Shown here in pieces: positions 43,873-51,845 of a DNA stretch of 64,000 bases. Every line of letters begins with the position of its first letter. The stretch's first letter is position 1. The notes below the pieces were generated by a model. The model was not told the DNA's origin. It made no database searches and saw only the letters and a list, made by a program, of their open reading frames with translations. The DNA is taken from positions 3,405,001-3,469,000 of the forward strand of contig NZ_JAFHKM010000002.1 of NCBI RefSeq assembly GCF_016937515.1, in the 5' to 3' direction. The stretch comes from Cohnella algarum. Its GTDB lineage: Bacteria > Bacillota > Bacilli > Paenibacillales > Paenibacillaceae. A program made the translations under genes and the position numbers.

Positions 43873-45516
43873 ATGAGCTCTTATCAGACACGGCAAAAAA
43901 AGCTGATTTACACCATTGCATGCAAAGCGCAGAAGCATCCGACCTTGGGTGGCGGGCTGTGGTTCCATCACGATATTAGAGACAACTTCTACTATGCTTC
44001 GTATTTGTTCGCTGCGGCTGTCGATCCGGCGATGCAGCTTCCGTTCGACAAGGAAATGGCGGCCGCGAAGGCGTCCCAGGTGCTGCTCGCGGTCATCCGG
44101 CTGCAAAATCAGGACCCGAACAGCGACATGTACGGCCATTGGCCCCTGCGGCTCGATCCCGTTCCGCAGAAGGCTCCTTTGGACCCGCTCCCGATCGAGC
44201 TGATGGGCAGTCTGATGGCGGTGTTCTGCCGGCATTACAAGCATTTGCTGAGCAAGCCGCTGCAGACGGCGTTCGAGGAAGCGCTGAAGCACGTTTACCG
44301 CAGCCGGTTTTACGCGAAGGAAAACCGCTTCAGCCACCACGACGCGAAATATACGGCGGCCAAGCTCATTTTCGGCGACATGTTCAAGGATGAGGAACTG
44401 CTTGCGGACGGCCATCGCAGCCTGCTGGATACGCTTGACCATCTGCGGGAAAACGGCATGAGCGAGTACGGCGGACTTCCGTGGTTCTGGCACTGGGTGC
44501 AGGCGTTTACCGCAGCGTGGGAGCTTGTGGAAGATGCCGACATCAACTGGGACCTGTCCGAAATGCTCGATTACTTGTGGGAGGAGCGGGCCCGCTATTA
44601 TTTGAAGGGGACGTGGGTCGGACCGCATTCCCGGGCCCGTGCGCACGATGTGCCCCGCGATGCGAACGTTTTGTTCGATTACGTCCAGTTCGGCGATTTT
44701 CCCCTCCCGGAAAAATTGCCGCGCACCGAGTATGCGGGTTTCCTCTTTTATGAAGCTGCGCCCGAAGTGCGGGAAACGGCGGTCGGTCGCCGCGAGCCCG
44801 TTGTCGAAAAGCGGATTTCGGTGCTGAACGCGGGAAGCCCCGACCGGCAAACGGTACACCGTTATGTTTACATAACGGAGCGTTTCGCCGCCGGAGGCAT
44901 TTGGGAGCGGGTCGAGGAATTCGCCAATGAGCAGCACCGCTGGGACGTCACCTTTCCGCTCACGGGAAGCGACAGCGTCAACCAGGCCTACTTCTTCCAC
45001 CTCGATCCGTCTGCCGCGGCCGGCAGCGGACGCGGGCAAAGCGGAATCGGCGAAGTGCTGTTTCATCGCAACACGATTATTTCGCTTTACCCGATTCCGG
45101 AAGGCGCCGACGACCGGGTCATCGGCATCTTGCCGAAAGGCGAATGGCTGCAGCGTCCGCAGGCTTTGTTCGGGCGGGTCGAAGGCGTCTACCTGGCGGT
45201 TTTTCTCCATCGGGGCTACAAGCTGGAGGAGCAGGAGGACCGCTGCGTGGTCGTAAGCGAAGGCTTGCGCAACGGCGTCGTCGTCGAAGCGGTGAGCGAA
45301 TCGGAAGCCGGCGAAGACGGTGTGGAGGGGCTGGAAGCTTTCGCGGAGAAGATGTCCGGACAGCCTCCGGTTTTCGAAGCAACGGCCGACGGCATGAAGG
45401 CGAGCTACCGCGGCGACCGGGGACGGGACCTTCTGGAGCTGACGGTCGGCGCCGGAGGTCTATCGCAGGCGGCCGTTAACGGCGAGACGATTGCGTTTGA
45501 CGATTATACGGTGTAA
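43873..45516 (+). CDS. Uncharacterised ~547-residue protein, possibly carbohydrate-active
   Basis: I do not recognise a named family. The start MSSYQTRQKKLIYTIACK is chosen because the promoter lies just upstream of the earlier GTG. The N-terminal half looks like an all-helical barrel (SHHDAKYTAAKLIFGDMF, LPWFWHWVQAFTAAWEL), and the C-terminal half is strand-rich, an arrangement seen in heparinase-like or other (alpha/alpha) enzymes with a beta-sandwich. No signal peptide or membrane helix is seen, so it is cytoplasmic. It is transcribed divergently from the nag regulator, which suggests a role in amino-sugar or cell-wall glycan use. Confidence 0.75.
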   Translation: MSSYQTRQKKLIYTIACKAQKHPTLGGGLWFHHDIRDNFYYASYLFAAAVDPAMQLPFDKEMAAAKASQVLLAVIRLQNQDPNSDMYGHWPLRLDPVPQKAPLDPLPIELMGSLMAVFCRHYKHLLSKPLQTAFEEALKHVYRSRFYAKENRFSHHDAKYTAAKLIFGDMFKDEELLADGHRSLLDTLDHLRENGMSEYGGLPWFWHWVQAFTAAWELVEDADINWDLSEMLDYLWEERARYYLKGTWVGPHSRARAHDVPRDANVLFDYVQFGDFPLPEKLPRTEYAGFLFYEAAPEVRETAVGRREPVVEKRISVLNAGSPDRQTVHRYVYITERFAAGGIWERVEEFANEQHRWDVTFPLTGSDSVNQAYFFHLDPSAAAGSGRGQSGIGEVLFHRNTIISLYPIPEGADDRVIGILPKGEWLQRPQALFGRVEGVYLAVFLHRGYKLEEQEDRCVVVSEGLRNGVVVEAVSESEAGEDGVEGLEAFAEKMSGQPPVFEATADGMKASYRGDRGRDLLELTVGAGGLSQAAVNGETIAFDDYTV

Positions 45517-45530
45517 ATGGAATGAACGAA

Positions 45531-45559
45531 TACCGCCGAAATGCCGGCGGTATTTTTTT
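45531..45559 (+). terminator. Intrinsic terminator
   Basis: TACCGCCG (45531-45538) pairs with CGGCGGTA (45545-45552), followed by seven T. Confidence 0.9.
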
Positions 45560-45741
45560 ATCGATCCTGGTTTTAACGAGTAAGATAAGGTTCGCATGAA
45601 GCTCGCGGAGCGCAGGCTCTGGCCGGGCAGCGGGAACGTTTCTCGGACGAAGTCTCCCCATCCGCTCCGGAAGTCGGCTTTTCACGCAGCTCCCAGTGCG
45701 CGGTGTTTCGCTCATGACGGCGGCCCTCCGGTGGATCCGGT

Positions 45742-46282
45742 TGAGTCGTGGCCGCCCATCTCATCCCGCCTCGAGTAAAAATGACTCATCTCGCCGCCTT
45801 CGCGCCACCGCTGCCGATCCAGTTGAGTCGTGATGACTCATTTTACCCCGCCATGCGAATAAAGCCGGACGTATTTGAGTAAAAATGACTCATCTCGCCG
45901 CTTTCGCATGCACACTGCCGATCCAGTTGAGTCGTGATGACTCATCTCAACCTGCCATGCGCATAAAGCCGGACGCAATTGAGTAAAATTGACTCATCTC
46001 GCCGCTTTCGCGCCACCGCTGCCGATCCAGTTGAGTCGTGATGACTCATCTCAACCTGCCATGCGCATAAAGCCGGACGCAATTGAGTAAAAATGACTCA
46101 TCTTGCCGCTTTCGCATGCACACTGCCGATCCAGTTGAGTCGTGATGACTCATCTCAACCTGCCATGCGCATAAAGCCGGACGCAATTGAGTAAAAATGA
46201 CTCATCTCGCCGCTTTCGCGCCACCGCTGCCGATCCAGTTGAGTCGTGATGACTCCTCTCATCCCGCGATACGCATGCTTGC
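45742..46282. repeat. Second palindromic 52-bp repeat array
   Basis: TGAGT boxes occur at 45772 (with a C change), 45824, 45876, 45928, 45980, 46032, 46084, 46136, 46188 and 46240, exactly 52 bp apart. A degenerate copy lies at 45742. Type B (TGAGTCGTGATGACTCA) and type A (TGAGTAAAAATGACTCA) alternate as in the array around the IS110 element. Spacer halves also match that array (GCCATGCGC / GCCAAGCGC; AGCCGGACGCA / AGCCGCACGCA). The array ends CCCGCGATACGCATGCTTGC, like the first. No gene is seen from 45560 to 46344. Confidence 0.95.
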
Positions 46283-46344
46283 GGCGCATATGCCGAACCG
46301 CCGATCCGGCAATCGCGGTTCAGCCAAACCAAGCGGAAGCTCGC

Positions 46345-47298
46345 TTAGTACATCAGCCCGTAGTCGACGATGTTGCGGGCGGGACGCCCCGAAGCCGCAT
46401 AGGCCAGCAAGTTGTCGGCGAACAGCTCCGCCAGCCGGTCCTTGTACCGTTCCGACAAACCGCCCATGTGCGGAGTTATGATGACGTTGTCCATGCTCCA
46501 CAGCGGATGGTCGTCAGGCAGCGGTTCCTTTTCGAACACGTCCAGGCCGGCGCCGGCGATCCGGCCCTCGGCGAGCGCCTCCGTCAAGGCGGCGGTGTCG
46601 ACGGCCGACCCCCGGCCGACGTTGATGAAACAGGCGGTCGGCTTCATGCGGGCGAAACGCCCGGCGTCGAACAGGCGGACGGTCCGCTCCGTATGCGGGA
46701 GGATGTTGACGACATAATCGCTTTCGGCGAGCAGGTCATCCAGCCCTTCCGGTCCGGACATGCGATCGAAATAAGGGGCCGGCCGGCCCGAGCGCCGGAG
46801 CCCGAGCACGCGCATGCCGAACGCCTGCGCGATTCGCGCCGTCTCTTCGCCGATCGCGCCCGCGCCGACGATGCCGAGCGTTTTGCCGCGCAGCTCGCCG
46901 TAAGCGCCCAGCGGCTCCCATTTCCGCTCGGCCTGCTTCCGAACGGCCAGATGCAGCTTGCGCCCGAACGCCAGCATCATCGCGAACGCCGTTTCCGCCA
47001 TCGGGACGGGATGAACGCCGCTGGCGTCCGTCACGACGGCGCCTTTTTGCTCAAGCGCCTTCAACGGCAAATAATCGACCCCGGCCGATCCCGCCTGCAC
47101 CCAGCGCAGCTTGGCATCCGGCCGAAGCAGGTCCGCTTCCGCCTCTTTCGCCCAGCCGCAAATCACTTCCGCTTCCCGAAAGATTCCGGGATCGAGCTCT
47201 TTCGCTTTGCCGAAAACGACGTTCCAGCCCGGGACGGCGCTTCGGATTCGTTCCTCCTGCTCCGGCGTAAAGCCGGACAAGCCGACGAGCGTACGCAT
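46345..47298 (-). CDS. D-isomer specific 2-hydroxyacid dehydrogenase
   Basis: A 317-residue NAD-dependent dehydrogenase. The Rossmann motif is GKTLGIVGAGAIGEETARIA (GxGxxG). Catalytic Arg, Glu and His appear in INVGRGSAVD, GLDVFEKEPLP and ITPHMGG. The ATG at 47298 is preceded by a weak AGGGAAG. Likely substrates are 2-ketoacids or glyoxylate/hydroxypyruvate; the sequence does not choose between them. Confidence 0.93.
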   Translation of the reverse strand: MRTLVGLSGFTPEQEERIRSAVPGWNVVFGKAKELDPGIFREAEVICGWAKEAEADLLRPDAKLRWVQAGSAGVDYLPLKALEQKGAVVTDASGVHPVPMAETAFAMMLAFGRKLHLAVRKQAERKWEPLGAYGELRGKTLGIVGAGAIGEETARIAQAFGMRVLGLRRSGRPAPYFDRMSGPEGLDDLLAESDYVVNILPHTERTVRLFDAGRFARMKPTACFINVGRGSAVDTAALTEALAEGRIAGAGLDVFEKEPLPDDHPLWSMDNVIITPHMGGLSERYKDRLAELFADNLLAYAASGRPARNIVDYGLMY

Positions 47299-47347
47299 AC
47301 GCGATCTTCCCTTCTGTACTAGATGAAAGAGCAAGGGGCGCTCCCGT

Positions 47348-47512
47348 TTATTTCCTGCTTTTTACATGCGAAAAAATGAGCAGCCACATGATGCAGCCCA
47401 GCAAAATAGGGGTTCCGCTTTCCTGCAAATCCATGCCGTCAGGGCTCAATCCGATTCCCGTGAAAAAACCGAGCGCCAGGCAAATGAGCACTTCCAGAAG
47501 CTTGGCAAGCAT
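47348..47512 (-). CDS. Small membrane protein, 54 residues
   Basis: AAAAGGAG lies 8 nt before the ATG at 47512. Two hydrophobic segments (LAKLLEVLICLALGFFTGIGL and TPILLGCIMWLLIFSHV) and a short basic tail KSRK predict a two-helix membrane protein. No known family is recognised. Confidence 0.6.
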   Translation of the reverse strand: MLAKLLEVLICLALGFFTGIGLSPDGMDLQESGTPILLGCIMWLLIFSHVKSRK

Positions 47513-47648
47513 AACGTTCTCCTTTTCGGGCAAAAGTCATGCTTGCATCATAGACAAGTTCGCGGCCGATTGCAACCGGCTTGAAAGGCGGGGGGAAGCA
47601 GCGCGGGGCGGGAAGTATCGGAACGGACGGTCAGCAAAGGAAGGACAA

Positions 47649-47720
47649 CAGAGAAGCCGACAGAGAAGCCAGCAGAGAAGCCGACAGAGAAGCCAGTAGA
47701 GAAGCCGACAGAGAGGCGAG
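47649..47720 (+). repeat. Six 12-bp tandem repeats
   Basis: Units CAGAGAAGCCGA and CAGAGAAGCCAG alternate from 47649 to 47720, six copies, the last ones degenerate. They lie in the gap between the small membrane protein and the GGDEF gene, where I see no supported gene. Confidence 0.85.
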
Positions 47721-47775
47721 CGGGCGCTTTGCAAAACAGCGGCGCACAAAAGCGACGGCAGCGGACGAATGAAAA

Positions 47776-48570
47776 TCAGACTTTGCCCGTCTTCCGCTCG
47801 GTGGACATCAGGCTGGCCCGCAGGACGAGTTCCCGAAACGTCAGCTTGCCGAGATCCGGTTCCGCGCCGGCGTCCAGCCATCCGACCGAAGCCGATACGT
47901 GCGCCGGACCGACGGAGAAGCCGTCCGCCAGCGTCCCGACGGCATCTCGAATGAAGGAAGGAGGACGTTTGCTAAGCACCGCGAATTCGTCTCCCGCATA
48001 CCGGCATAGACAATCTTCTTCGCCGAAGACGGATTTCAGTTTCCCCGCGAAGCCGCAAATAAGGTCATCCCCGACCGGATGCCCGAACCGCTTGTTGACG
48101 ACGCCGAAATCGTTCAAATCGATGAACAAAAAATGAAACGGCTGGCCGCGCGCGATCAGATCCAACGCAATCGCCTCGAGATAATCGGATCTGAACAGTC
48201 CGGTCATCGGATCGGTCAGCTCCGCAATCCGGGAAGCAAGCGTCTCCCGGGTGACGATCCCGGACGGGGATCCGTCCTTCGAACGGACGAGCAGCCGCTC
48301 AATGCCGTTCTCCGCCATCAAGTTCAGAGCGTCCCAAACGAAGGCGTCCTCGACGGTTCCGATCGGATCGGCAGTCATCGCGTCGGCAACGATCCGGTTC
48401 GGATGCGTCGTTCGCACGTCGCGCGACGTCAGGATGCCCGTGACCGTTCCCGCATCGACGACGAGGAGGGAGCCGATGCGAAACCTCTCCATCAGTTCGG
48501 AGGCATGGAGCACGCTTCGACCGGACGACACGCTATGAATCGTGCGAGTCATCACTTCGCCGACCTTCAT
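47776..48570 (-). CDS. CBS-domain diguanylate cyclase (GGDEF)
   Basis: A 264-residue protein. Residues 1-115 hold two CBS motifs (VGEVMTRTIHSV, GSLLVVDAGTVTGILTSRDV, ADAMTADPIGTV), which usually bind adenosine nucleotides. Residues ~118-255 are a GGDEF domain with DPMTGLFRSDYLE, FIDLNDFG and the active-site loop YAGDEFAVL (AGDEF variant, still compatible with activity). It would make c-di-GMP in response to nucleotide binding. Its ATG overlaps the stop of the rejoined upstream gene. It is the third gene of the operon led by the EAL protein. Confidence 0.9.
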   Translation of the reverse strand: MKVGEVMTRTIHSVSSGRSVLHASELMERFRIGSLLVVDAGTVTGILTSRDVRTTHPNRIVADAMTADPIGTVEDAFVWDALNLMAENGIERLLVRSKDGSPSGIVTRETLASRIAELTDPMTGLFRSDYLEAIALDLIARGQPFHFLFIDLNDFGVVNKRFGHPVGDDLICGFAGKLKSVFGEEDCLCRYAGDEFAVLSKRPPSFIRDAVGTLADGFSVGPAHVSASVGWLDAGAEPDLGKLTFRELVLRASLMSTERKTGKV

Positions 48571-48919
48571 CGGATGTCGACCTCCCGTTGCACGGATACC
48601 TCCACCTTCAGCTCCGAGCGAAGCACCATCGTTTCGTTGATGAGCCCTCGGCTTCCTGAACGATGACGTCCATCAGTACGCTCTCGTCCAGCATTTGCAG
48701 AAGGGAGGTGCGGATGAGGACAGCCTCGATCTTCGGATGGTCGGTCCGGACCACGGAGAACTGGTCGGGGCTAAGCGCCTCGGCCATTCTGCGCACGGCT
48801 TCCGGACCGATCGGGGCGCGCCTGCCGATAATAAGCAAATCCTGCATGGGCGGCATTTCAAACTCGGAAATTTTTAATGACAGCATCGCTTTTCTCGAAT
48901 AGTTCTTTCGGTCTTCCAA
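48567..48919 (-). pseudogene. Hypothetical protein in the c-di-GMP operon, frameshifted
   Basis: The open frame starts at 48919 (MEDRKNYSRKAMLSLKISEF) and stops early at 48608. Adding one base near 48644-48648 (plus-strand CCC run) restores LINETMVLRSELKVEVSVQ and a stop at 48567-48569 that overlaps the ATG of the GGDEF gene. That coupling is good evidence that the intact gene continues to 48567. The rejoined product has about 117 residues, no membrane segment and no family I recognise. Its position between phosphodiesterase and cyclase genes suggests a role in c-di-GMP signalling. Confidence 0.7.
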
Positions 48920-48945
48920 TATCTACGACTCCCTTTTCCGAAGAT

Positions 48946-49689
48946 TTAAGGGACGCCCGTTGAGTAGAGGTCCGCCAGCCGCTTCGGCTTGGACAACAGA
49001 AATCCCTGTCCCAACGCGACGCCCAACTGCTGCGCCTGCATCAGGTCTTCCGTTTCTTCAATCCCCTCCAAGATAAGCAGCGTGTTGTCCTTGCAATATT
49101 CCGCAAACAACTTCAACATTTTGCGTTTTTCCGCGTCGACCTGCAGATCCCTGCCGAAAAACCGGTCCAGCTTGATCATGTCGGGGGCGATTTCGATAAT
49201 TTTCCTGAGCGTCGTCGCTCCTTCCCCCACATCGTCGAATGCGACAAGAAATCCGGATTCGCGGAGCCAACGCAAGTTGCCGATAAAGTTCGCGTCATCC
49301 CAGCTCTCCGCTTCCGTCACCGTCTCGTTGATTTCGAATACGATCCGGTCTGCCAGAACCAGATAATCCCGCAAAGCCTTTTCGATAAAATGCGGGAACG
49401 TCTCGTCCGCGAGCGAGGACGGAAAGACGTTAAGAAACAGGTACTCGCCGGACTCCTTCCGCTTCTTGTCGGCAAAGAAAGCGGCGATAGCGCTGTATAC
49501 GGACAGCGTATCCAGCTCGAACAGCTTGTTTTGCTCCGCGGCCGCTTTGAAAAGCAGGTCCGGCGAGCGAACGGCGTCGCAACGGATGAGCGCCTCATAA
49601 CCGAGCACGGACCGGTCGGCAAGATGCAGCACCGGCTGAAAAAGGTGATAAAAATCTTGCTGCGTAATGAGATTTTCCATCGTAGTCAT
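48946..49689 (-). CDS. EAL-domain c-di-GMP phosphodiesterase
   Basis: A 247-residue stand-alone EAL domain. Visible motifs are LGYEALIR (the EAL site), NVFPSSL, VFEINETV, AFDDVGEG (usually DDFG), IKLDR with the conserved Lys, and EGIEETED, then GQGFLLSKP. The metal and catalytic residues are mostly present, so hydrolysis of c-di-GMP to pGpG is likely, though the DDVG change may weaken it. GAAAGGAAAACTC precedes the ATG. The message carries a c-di-GMP-I aptamer just upstream, so the product's own substrate controls its expression. Confidence 0.92.
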   Translation of the reverse strand: MTTMENLITQQDFYHLFQPVLHLADRSVLGYEALIRCDAVRSPDLLFKAAAEQNKLFELDTLSVYSAIAAFFADKKRKESGEYLFLNVFPSSLADETFPHFIEKALRDYLVLADRIVFEINETVTEAESWDDANFIGNLRWLRESGFLVAFDDVGEGATTLRKIIEIAPDMIKLDRFFGRDLQVDAEKRKMLKLFAEYCKDNTLLILEGIEETEDLMQAQQLGVALGQGFLLSKPKRLADLYSTGVP

Positions 49690-49710
49690 GAGTTTTCCTT
49701 TCTGATGATC

Positions 49711-49806
49711 GACAATTTCGGTAACCCGGCTGCCTTAGATTCTGGATCCTTAGGCCCATGGGCTTTGCGCCCCTTTTTTTCAAAAGGTTTGCGATTTTCG
49801 GTTTGA
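49711..49806 (-). promoter_or_regulatory. Cyclic di-GMP-I (GEMM) riboswitch
   Basis: Reading the minus strand, the conserved GEMM-I elements appear in order: GCAAACC, a GAAA tetraloop-like segment, GGGGCGCAAAGCC, GGGCCTAAGG, and AAGGCAGCCGGGTTACCGA. These match the core of the Vibrio Vc2 aptamer, including the GNRA-type loop and its receptor. The aptamer ends about 25 nt before the start of the EAL gene, so control is more likely at translation than by a terminator, for which I see no T-run hairpin. Confidence 0.88.
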
Positions 49807-49829
49807 ACGCACCAGTCGAAAGGACCAAG

Positions 49830-49858
49830 TTGTCACCCTTTTTACCTATAAAGATAAT
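49830..49858 (+). promoter_or_regulatory. Putative sigma-A promoter of the tautomerase gene
   Basis: TTGTCA (49830-49835), a 17-bp spacer, and GATAAT (49853-49858). A second weaker candidate, TTGTTT-16-TACGAT, lies nearer the gene at about 49919-49946. Confidence 0.45.
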
Positions 49859-49997
49859 GTTTCGCCATAAATCGACTAAATTCCTACGGAACATGCGTTC
49901 GATTTTCGGGGCGGCTTCTTTTGTTTGCCGGGGAAATCATGATACGATAGAGGCGGATACGGAGTTTCAGAAGGAGACAGAGAGAGGTGAGCAGCCA

Positions 49998-50384
49998 ATG
50001 GCTCAGGTAAAAGTATACGGTATTCGCGAACGGCTTGGAGCGGTAAGGGAAACGCTGTCGGACATTATCCATATGTGTCTGACGGAAGCGTGGGGAATTC
50101 CCGAACAAAAAAGATTTCAACGCTTCATCGGGTTGGACAAGGCGGATTTCATTTTTCCCGCCGACCGTTCCGAGCATTACACGATTGTAGAGATTATGAT
50201 GTTCGAAGGTCGTTCGGAGGAAGCGAAAAAAAACCTGATCCGGCTGCTGTACGAAGGAGCGGGAGCGTGCGGGCTTACCGAGAACGATCTGGAAATCGTC
50301 CTCATCGAGATGCCCAGAGGCAATTGGGGCATTCGCGGAAAATCCGGAGACGAGCTCGCGCTTTCGTACGCGGTCGATATTTGA
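49998..50384 (+). CDS. Tautomerase family protein
   Basis: A 128-residue protein starting MAQVKVYGIRERLGAVRETLSD, with RFIGLDKADFIFP and IEIMMFEGRSEEAKKNLIRLL, as in the Tautomerase_2 (YusQ-like) family. Proteins of the tautomerase superfamily use an N-terminal Pro as catalytic base. Here residue 2 is Ala, so classical 4-oxalocrotonate tautomerase chemistry is doubtful. The ATG follows GAGAGGTGAGC. Downstream is a HAD phosphatase gene 54 bp away. Confidence 0.85.
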   Translation: MAQVKVYGIRERLGAVRETLSDIIHMCLTEAWGIPEQKRFQRFIGLDKADFIFPADRSEHYTIVEIMMFEGRSEEAKKNLIRLLYEGAGACGLTENDLEIVLIEMPRGNWGIRGKSGDELALSYAVDI

Positions 50385-50438
50385 ACCGGCCGCCATCGCC
50401 GCCGCAAGCCATGCTGGAGAAGAAAGGAAGAGAAGCGA

Positions 50439-51092
50439 TTGATCAAGGCAGTCGTGTTCGATTTTGACGGAACGATATTGGATACCGAGTCGGTGGCGTA
50501 CGACGCGTTTTGCGACATCTTCTCGGACCACGGCCAGAAGCTGGAGCTCGAACGCTGGGCGCTGGGAATCGGCACGTGGGGCGCCTACGACCCTTACGAG
50601 GATTTGGAGCGGCTTTGCGGCCGACCGATCGACCGCCCGGCCGTTGAACGTCTGTTCAACGAACGGTTCGCCGCCAAGTCCAAAGAAGTCGAGCTTCGGC
50701 CGGGCGTCATCGCGACGCTGGAAGAAGCGAAGCGGCGGGATTTGCGCATCGGTCTTGCGACGAGCTCTTACCGCCGCTCGGTCGAACCGCATCTGAGGGA
50801 GCACGGGCTGCTCGCTTATTTCGATGCGATCCATACGGCGGACGAGGTGGAAAAAGTCAAGCCCGACCCGGCGCTGTACAAGCTTGCGCTCGCATCGCTA
50901 GGCGTCCGCGGAAACGAAGCGGTCGCGATCGAAGATTCCGTCAACGGGCTGAGGGCGGCGAAGGCCGCCGGCATGTACGGCATCGCCGTGCCGAACCCGC
51001 TGACGGAAGGAATGGACTTTTCCGAAGCCGATCTGAAAATCGCTTCGCTTGCCGAGCAGCCGCTGTCCGATTGGATCGGCCGGTTCGGCTGA
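50439..51092 (+). CDS. HAD-superfamily phosphatase, beta-phosphoglucomutase-like
   Basis: A 217-residue protein with HAD motif I DFDGTILDTES (nucleophile and acid Asp), motif II LATSSYRRSVEPHL, motif III Lys in EKVKPDPALY, and motif IV AIEDSVNGLRAAKAAGM. The order and the alpha-helical cap match the beta-PGM/YhcW group; the substrate is a small phosphometabolite. The TTG start follows AAAGGAAGAG. It may be co-transcribed with the tautomerase. Confidence 0.92.
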   Translation: MIKAVVFDFDGTILDTESVAYDAFCDIFSDHGQKLELERWALGIGTWGAYDPYEDLERLCGRPIDRPAVERLFNERFAAKSKEVELRPGVIATLEEAKRRDLRIGLATSSYRRSVEPHLREHGLLAYFDAIHTADEVEKVKPDPALYKLALASLGVRGNEAVAIEDSVNGLRAAKAAGMYGIAVPNPLTEGMDFSEADLKIASLAEQPLSDWIGRFG

Positions 51093-51171
51093 AGCCGCGC
51101 GGCCAAGGCCGGCAGGCGCGCGCGGACGGGCGGGCGGACGCGGGCGGGGCGGGAACCGCGCCCGCCCGCCG

Positions 51172-51845
51172 TCAACCTTTGCGGTATTGGCCGGGCGAGA
51201 TTCCTTCCAGCTTTTTGAACACTTTGCTGAAATATTTCTCGTCGGCATAGCCGACCATGTTCGCGACCTCGGCAATCCGCAAGCGGGGATTGAGCAGCAG
51301 CCGCTTCGCTTTGCCGATCCGGACCCGCCCGAGAAAATCGGACAGATTCTCCCCGAACTCCTGTTTGAATTTCCGCGAAATGTATTCCCGGCTCATGTAA
51401 AAATGGCCGGCGATCTCCTGCAGCGTCAACTCCCGGTTATAATTCGACTCGATGTATTTGGCGATTTCGCGCATCGCGTTTTTCTCTTTCGGCCGCTCGA
51501 CGCCGCAAGTCGAAGAAAGAGAAAGCAGCCAATCGCCGAGCTGGCGCTCCCATGCCGGCAAGGACAGGCAGCCGGCGGCGTCGAACGGGGCGGGAAACGG
51601 AGCCGCGGCTTCCTCCTCGGCCGGCATCGTCCCGGGAACGCCCGGTTCGCTCGCCGGTCCGGCTCCCGGCAACTCGAGACAGGTTTCGCTGCCGAAGCGC
51701 CGCGCGAGCGGAACAGTAGGAAGCCCCGGCTCCTTCCGGCAAAACGGCCGTTTGCCCGATGCCGAAGTCGAACCGGCTCCCTAGCACGAGCTGCAGTCCC
51801 TCGTTCATGTTTACGAGCGTCTCGCGCAGCTTGTCCGGCCGGCTC
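51172..51845 (-). pseudogene. YesN-type response regulator remnant (C-terminal part, frameshifted)
   Basis: The intact part (51172 to about 51672) ends with an AraC double helix-turn-helix: LTLQEIAGHFYMSREYISRKF and VANMVGYADEKYFSKVFKKLEGISP. Upstream the frame shifts near 51735; the other frame carries NEGLQLVLGSRFDFGIGQ, typical of the linker region of YesN proteins. At about 51845 the homology ends abruptly and the sequence becomes the 3' part of a gene on the other strand. The receiver domain and the whole cognate kinase are missing. Confidence 0.8.

Noticed and set aside
45772-46262. Row of intrinsic terminators
   Set aside because: The palindromes have short arms and no T-run, and no converging genes need them.
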